DNA of 64,000 nt from an uncultured Eubacterium sp. (GTDB lineage Bacteria; Bacillota; Clostridia; Lachnospirales; Lachnospiraceae). The position numbers were made by a program, and so were the translations under genes. The first letter of the stretch is position 1, and each line of letters opens with the position of its first letter. The notes beneath the pieces are model-generated. The model was not told the origin of the DNA. It saw only the letters and a list, made by a program, of their open reading frames with translations, and did no database searches. Positions 62,361 through 64,000 of the stretch are shown piece by piece. The stretch is from assembly GCA_910583555.1 (NCBI GenBank), contig CAJTXO010000003.1:133058-197057 (forward strand). The letters are read 5' to 3'.

Positions 62361-62513
62361 CCTTGTTGGAAGTGTGATTATCTTTTCAATCACACTTCCG
62401 GCAAGGTTTCCAGAGGTACGGAGGTGGAAGACCTCTGTCTTAAAAACAGTATAACAGGAGAACAGCGTAAGGGCAGTTATAAGTCAGTAGAGATTTGTAG
62501 CTGCCCTTTTTTT
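62361..62513 (+). ncRNA. candidate structured RNA with terminator
   Basis: Three hairpins in the 229-bp gap 62328-62556. First: 19-bp uninterrupted RNA stem (62361-62379 with 62388-62406; 17 Watson-Crick pairs and two G-U, loop of 8). Second: CAGAGGT 62411-62417 with ACCTCTG 62431-62437. Third: a 15-pair stem (GGGCAG...CTGCCC, 62471-62485 with 62492-62506) followed by seven T, a classic Rho-independent terminator. G-U pairs in stems 1 and 3 suggest the + strand RNA is what folds. No ORF explains the gap. A promoter was not clear; it may instead be an RNA leader/attenuator for the next gene. Confidence 0.5.
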
Positions 62514-62556
62514 ATTGTTTCCGGTCAGCATACCGGGAAACGGAAAGGAGAAAGAT

Positions 62557-63219
62557 ATGGAATCGCTGCGTGATGTCAGGAGGGTAATGGAGCGTGAAGC
62601 CAAAAAAGGGAGCTGCCCGCTCCTGTTTGAAAGGATCGGGTTTGGAGAAAAGCCTTTCCAGCTTATCTTGTCAGAGGAAAAACTGGATGAGGTTCTCGCC
62701 TATCTGTTAAGGCTGAAATCTTTCCGGCAGTATGCGGAAAAGACGGTCATCAACAACGTGTATATGGATTTGGATATGTTCTGCAAGAAGCCGCAGTTTA
62801 AGCGTACCCATTCCGTTATGGAGCGTGAGGGGATTTACGCAAGGGTGCAGAGGTATAAAAAGAAACTGAACCCGGACTATGAAAGCGGGCTTTGCCTTGA
62901 AACGGTACGGTGTATCTTTACGCTTCCAGAGGGGGAAGCGGAGAAATGCAGAATGACCCATGAGGGGCAGGAAACCTATGCTTTTATCATGTCAAATAAA
63001 TATATCCTCGGACTGTTTACCCACTGTGAGGCGGCAAGGAAATCCGTTGTTTCGGACGGTGTGGAATACGGACATCTTGCGGAACGGGAACAAAAGACTG
63101 CGCTGCTTGAAAATGTGGGAGATGTGCTGTTTCAGGCGCTTCTCCTTGATGATGTGGAATACGGGGATGGCAGGCTGTGTGCGAATCTCCACACAATCTA
63201 CTGCCTGAACGAAAAATAA
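62557..63219 (+). CDS. unknown mobile-element protein
   Basis: ATG 62557 behind GGAAAGGAGAAAGAT; 220 aa, soluble. RRVMEREAKKGSCPLLFERI, VINNVYMDLDMFCKKPQFKR, AFIMSNKYILGLFTHCEAAR, ALLLDDVEYGDGRLCANLHT. No known motif recognised. Placed after the ncRNA candidate and before the PcfB gene, so it probably belongs to the element's maintenance or transfer set. Confidence 0.75.
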   Translation: MESLRDVRRVMEREAKKGSCPLLFERIGFGEKPFQLILSEEKLDEVLAYLLRLKSFRQYAEKTVINNVYMDLDMFCKKPQFKRTHSVMEREGIYARVQRYKKKLNPDYESGLCLETVRCIFTLPEGEAEKCRMTHEGQETYAFIMSNKYILGLFTHCEAARKSVVSDGVEYGHLAEREQKTALLENVGDVLFQALLLDDVEYGDGRLCANLHTIYCLNEK

Positions 63220-63221
63220 TA

Positions 63222-63248
63222 ACTTCTGGACATGATGTCCAGAGGTAG
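63222..63248. promoter_or_regulatory. hairpin element, copy 2
   Basis: ACTTCTGGACA-TGA-TGTCCAGAGGT, matching copy 1 at 61876 at 23-24 of 27 positions, the stem arms being identical. It again lies 2 bp after a stop codon. A related half-site TCCAGAGGTACGGAGG occurs at 62409 within the ncRNA candidate. Confidence 0.7.
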
Positions 63249-63261
63249 GAAGGAGAAAAGA

Positions 63262-63318
63262 ATGTATTTTACAGTGAAAATCATTTATGACATTACCTGC
63301 CGGGGGATTCCCCCTTAG
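63262..63318 (+). CDS. 18-codon ORF, possible leader peptide
   Basis: ATG behind AGGAAGGAGAAAAG encodes MYFTVKIIYDITCRGIPP, then TAG. GGGGG-ATT-CCCCC lies at its 3' end (63302-63314). It could be a translated leader controlling the PcfB gene 39 bp later, or chance. No other support. Confidence 0.3.
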   Translation: MYFTVKIIYDITCRGIPP

Positions 63319-63356
63319 TGCGTGTATTTTAGCAGGAATTAACAAGGAGGTGTTTC

Positions 63357-63833
63357 ATGCAGGAGGAAGTAACACAGAAAACAATCGCCCTTGTGATTAA
63401 GACCGCAAAATTAGACGCCAACGTGCTGAAAGCCGCCATGAGGATGTACTTAAACCACCGGAAGCAGAAAGCACAGAAAACGCATGGAAAAACTTCTGTG
63501 AAAAAGCTCGTTGGCGAGGGCGTGGGAGTATCGTCAATCGAAGTCACTGACGGCAACATCAAATCTTTTGAGCGTGTGGCGAAAAAGTACAATGTTGGTT
63601 TTGCCATAAAGAAAGATAAGACGTGCGAACCGCCGAAATATCTGGTCTTTTTCAAGGGTAAAGATGCTGATGCGATAGCGCAGGCATTCAAGGAATTTGT
63701 TTATGGTAATGAGAAGAAGAAAGGCAAAGTTTCCGTGAGGGAAAAATTGAAGCATTTCAAGGACGCAGTATCGCAGGATAAGAACCGGGAACGGAGCAGG
63801 GAGAAAAACAAGGACAGGGGGCAGAGCCTATGA
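63357..63833 (+). CDS. PcfB family protein (conjugation)
   Basis: 158 aa, RBS AAGGAGGTG. N-terminal EVTQKTIALVIKTAKLDANV and LKAAMRMYLNHRKQKAQK, then SSIEVTDGNIKSFERVAKKY; the C-terminal half is very basic (REKLKHFKDAVSQDKNRERS). Matches the PcfB/DUF3801 group, which in enterococcal pCF10-type systems works with the relaxase and coupling protein at the origin of transfer. Its stop overlaps the next start (ATGA). Confidence 0.85.
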   Translation: MQEEVTQKTIALVIKTAKLDANVLKAAMRMYLNHRKQKAQKTHGKTSVKKLVGEGVGVSSIEVTDGNIKSFERVAKKYNVGFAIKKDKTCEPPKYLVFFKGKDADAIAQAFKEFVYGNEKKKGKVSVREKLKHFKDAVSQDKNRERSREKNKDRGQSL

Positions 63834-64000
63834 GCAATATCGTAAGCGGCATAGCCAAAGACTTAAAAGCCATTCCGAAGAACCTCAAGGCAAAGACCGG
63901 GAATCTGGATAAAAAGAAACTTGTCCTGATGAACCTGCCCTATGTGCTTGCCGGGTATTTCTGTGACAAAATAGCGTGGCTGTGGCGGGTATCGCCGGGG
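63830..64000 (+). CDS. VirD4/TraG-type coupling protein, 3' end beyond the window
   Basis: Starts with ATG at 63830, sharing ATGA with the PcfB stop. The 57 residues visible (KDLKAIPKNLKAKTGNLDKK, then LVLMNLPYVLAGYFCDKIAW) begin a hydrophobic segment like the N-terminus of VirD4-type coupling proteins, which normally follow PcfB in these elements. Walker motifs would lie outside the window, so the name rests on order and the N-terminus. Confidence 0.7.
   Translation, partial: MSNIVSGIAKDLKAIPKNLKAKTGNLDKKKLVLMNLPYVLAGYFCDKIAWLWRVSPG

Noticed and set aside
62343..62573. 76-aa frame between the two unknown element genes
   Set aside because: Covers the hairpins and terminator and has no ribosome site.
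1..64000. tRNA, rRNA, riboswitch or complete insertion sequence
   Set aside because: No cloverleaf, rRNA motif, convincing aptamer or transposase flanked by terminal repeats was found by eye; a covariance-model scan would be decisive.

Overview
The window looks like a chromosome segment of a Lachnospiraceae-type member of Clostridia (Bacillota). Evidence: strong AGGAGG ribosome binding sites, sigma-A promoters with 17-bp spacing, the tig-clpP-clpX-lon-engB order, paired glgB/glgA, gap-pgk-tpi plus PPi-type pyruvate phosphate dikinase, YesL/DUF1015 proteins and Rpn-type nucleases with a Gly/Glu-rich repeated tail. No rRNA or tRNA gene was recognised.

0-5 kb: remains of a phosphonate-linked glycan locus. 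It has a HisC-like aminotransferase (cut by the window edge), a cytidylyltransferase fused to a Gfo/Idh/MocA-like domain, and phosphonopyruvate decarboxylase on the opposite strand. Between them sit a nine-repeat CRISPR array with its own leader promoter but no cas genes, and a broken radical-SAM/SPASM gene. 5-9.4 kb: a two-component/ABC exporter locus collapsed by a deletion that joins the histidine kinase to the middle of the ABC ATPase; two permeases survive. 9.5-26 kb: an Rpn-type nuclease, a transglycosylase, then core genes gpmI, mnmA, glmM, a GH8 xylanase, tig-clpP-clpX-lon-engB and a serine acetyltransferase. Between mnmA and glmM lies an AT-rich pair: a membrane-bound LuxR regulator and a membrane-anchored HExxH peptidase.

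26-33.5 kb: an accessory patch. It holds an AlbA_2/Schlafen-type regulator with two decayed copies of its 3' part nearby, a frameshifted acetyltransferase, a ParE/Phd toxin-antitoxin pair, a VanZ protein and an orphan antitoxin. 33.5-58.2 kb: mostly core genes: DUF1015, YesL, glgB, M16 peptidase, era, recO, a D-2-hydroxyacid dehydrogenase, an SsuBC-like ABC pair with no binding protein, glgA, gap, pgk, tpiA, a VanY-like peptidase and ppdK. Inside this stretch are a nested-hairpin element (41.8 kb), a REP-like hairpin cluster upstream of tpiA, and a decayed GNAT gene beside an antitoxin-like ORF.

58.3-64 kb: the start of an integrative conjugative element or integrated plasmid: DUF6075 and DUF3970 proteins, ParA, ParB, a RepA_N initiator, PcfB and the start of a VirD4-type coupling protein. 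The rep gene contains seven DNA units spaced exactly 23 bp apart, a probable embedded origin. Intergenic regions of the element carry two near-identical hairpins and a multi-hairpin, terminator-ended ncRNA candidate.

All names rest on reading motifs and recall of protein families; no database search was run.
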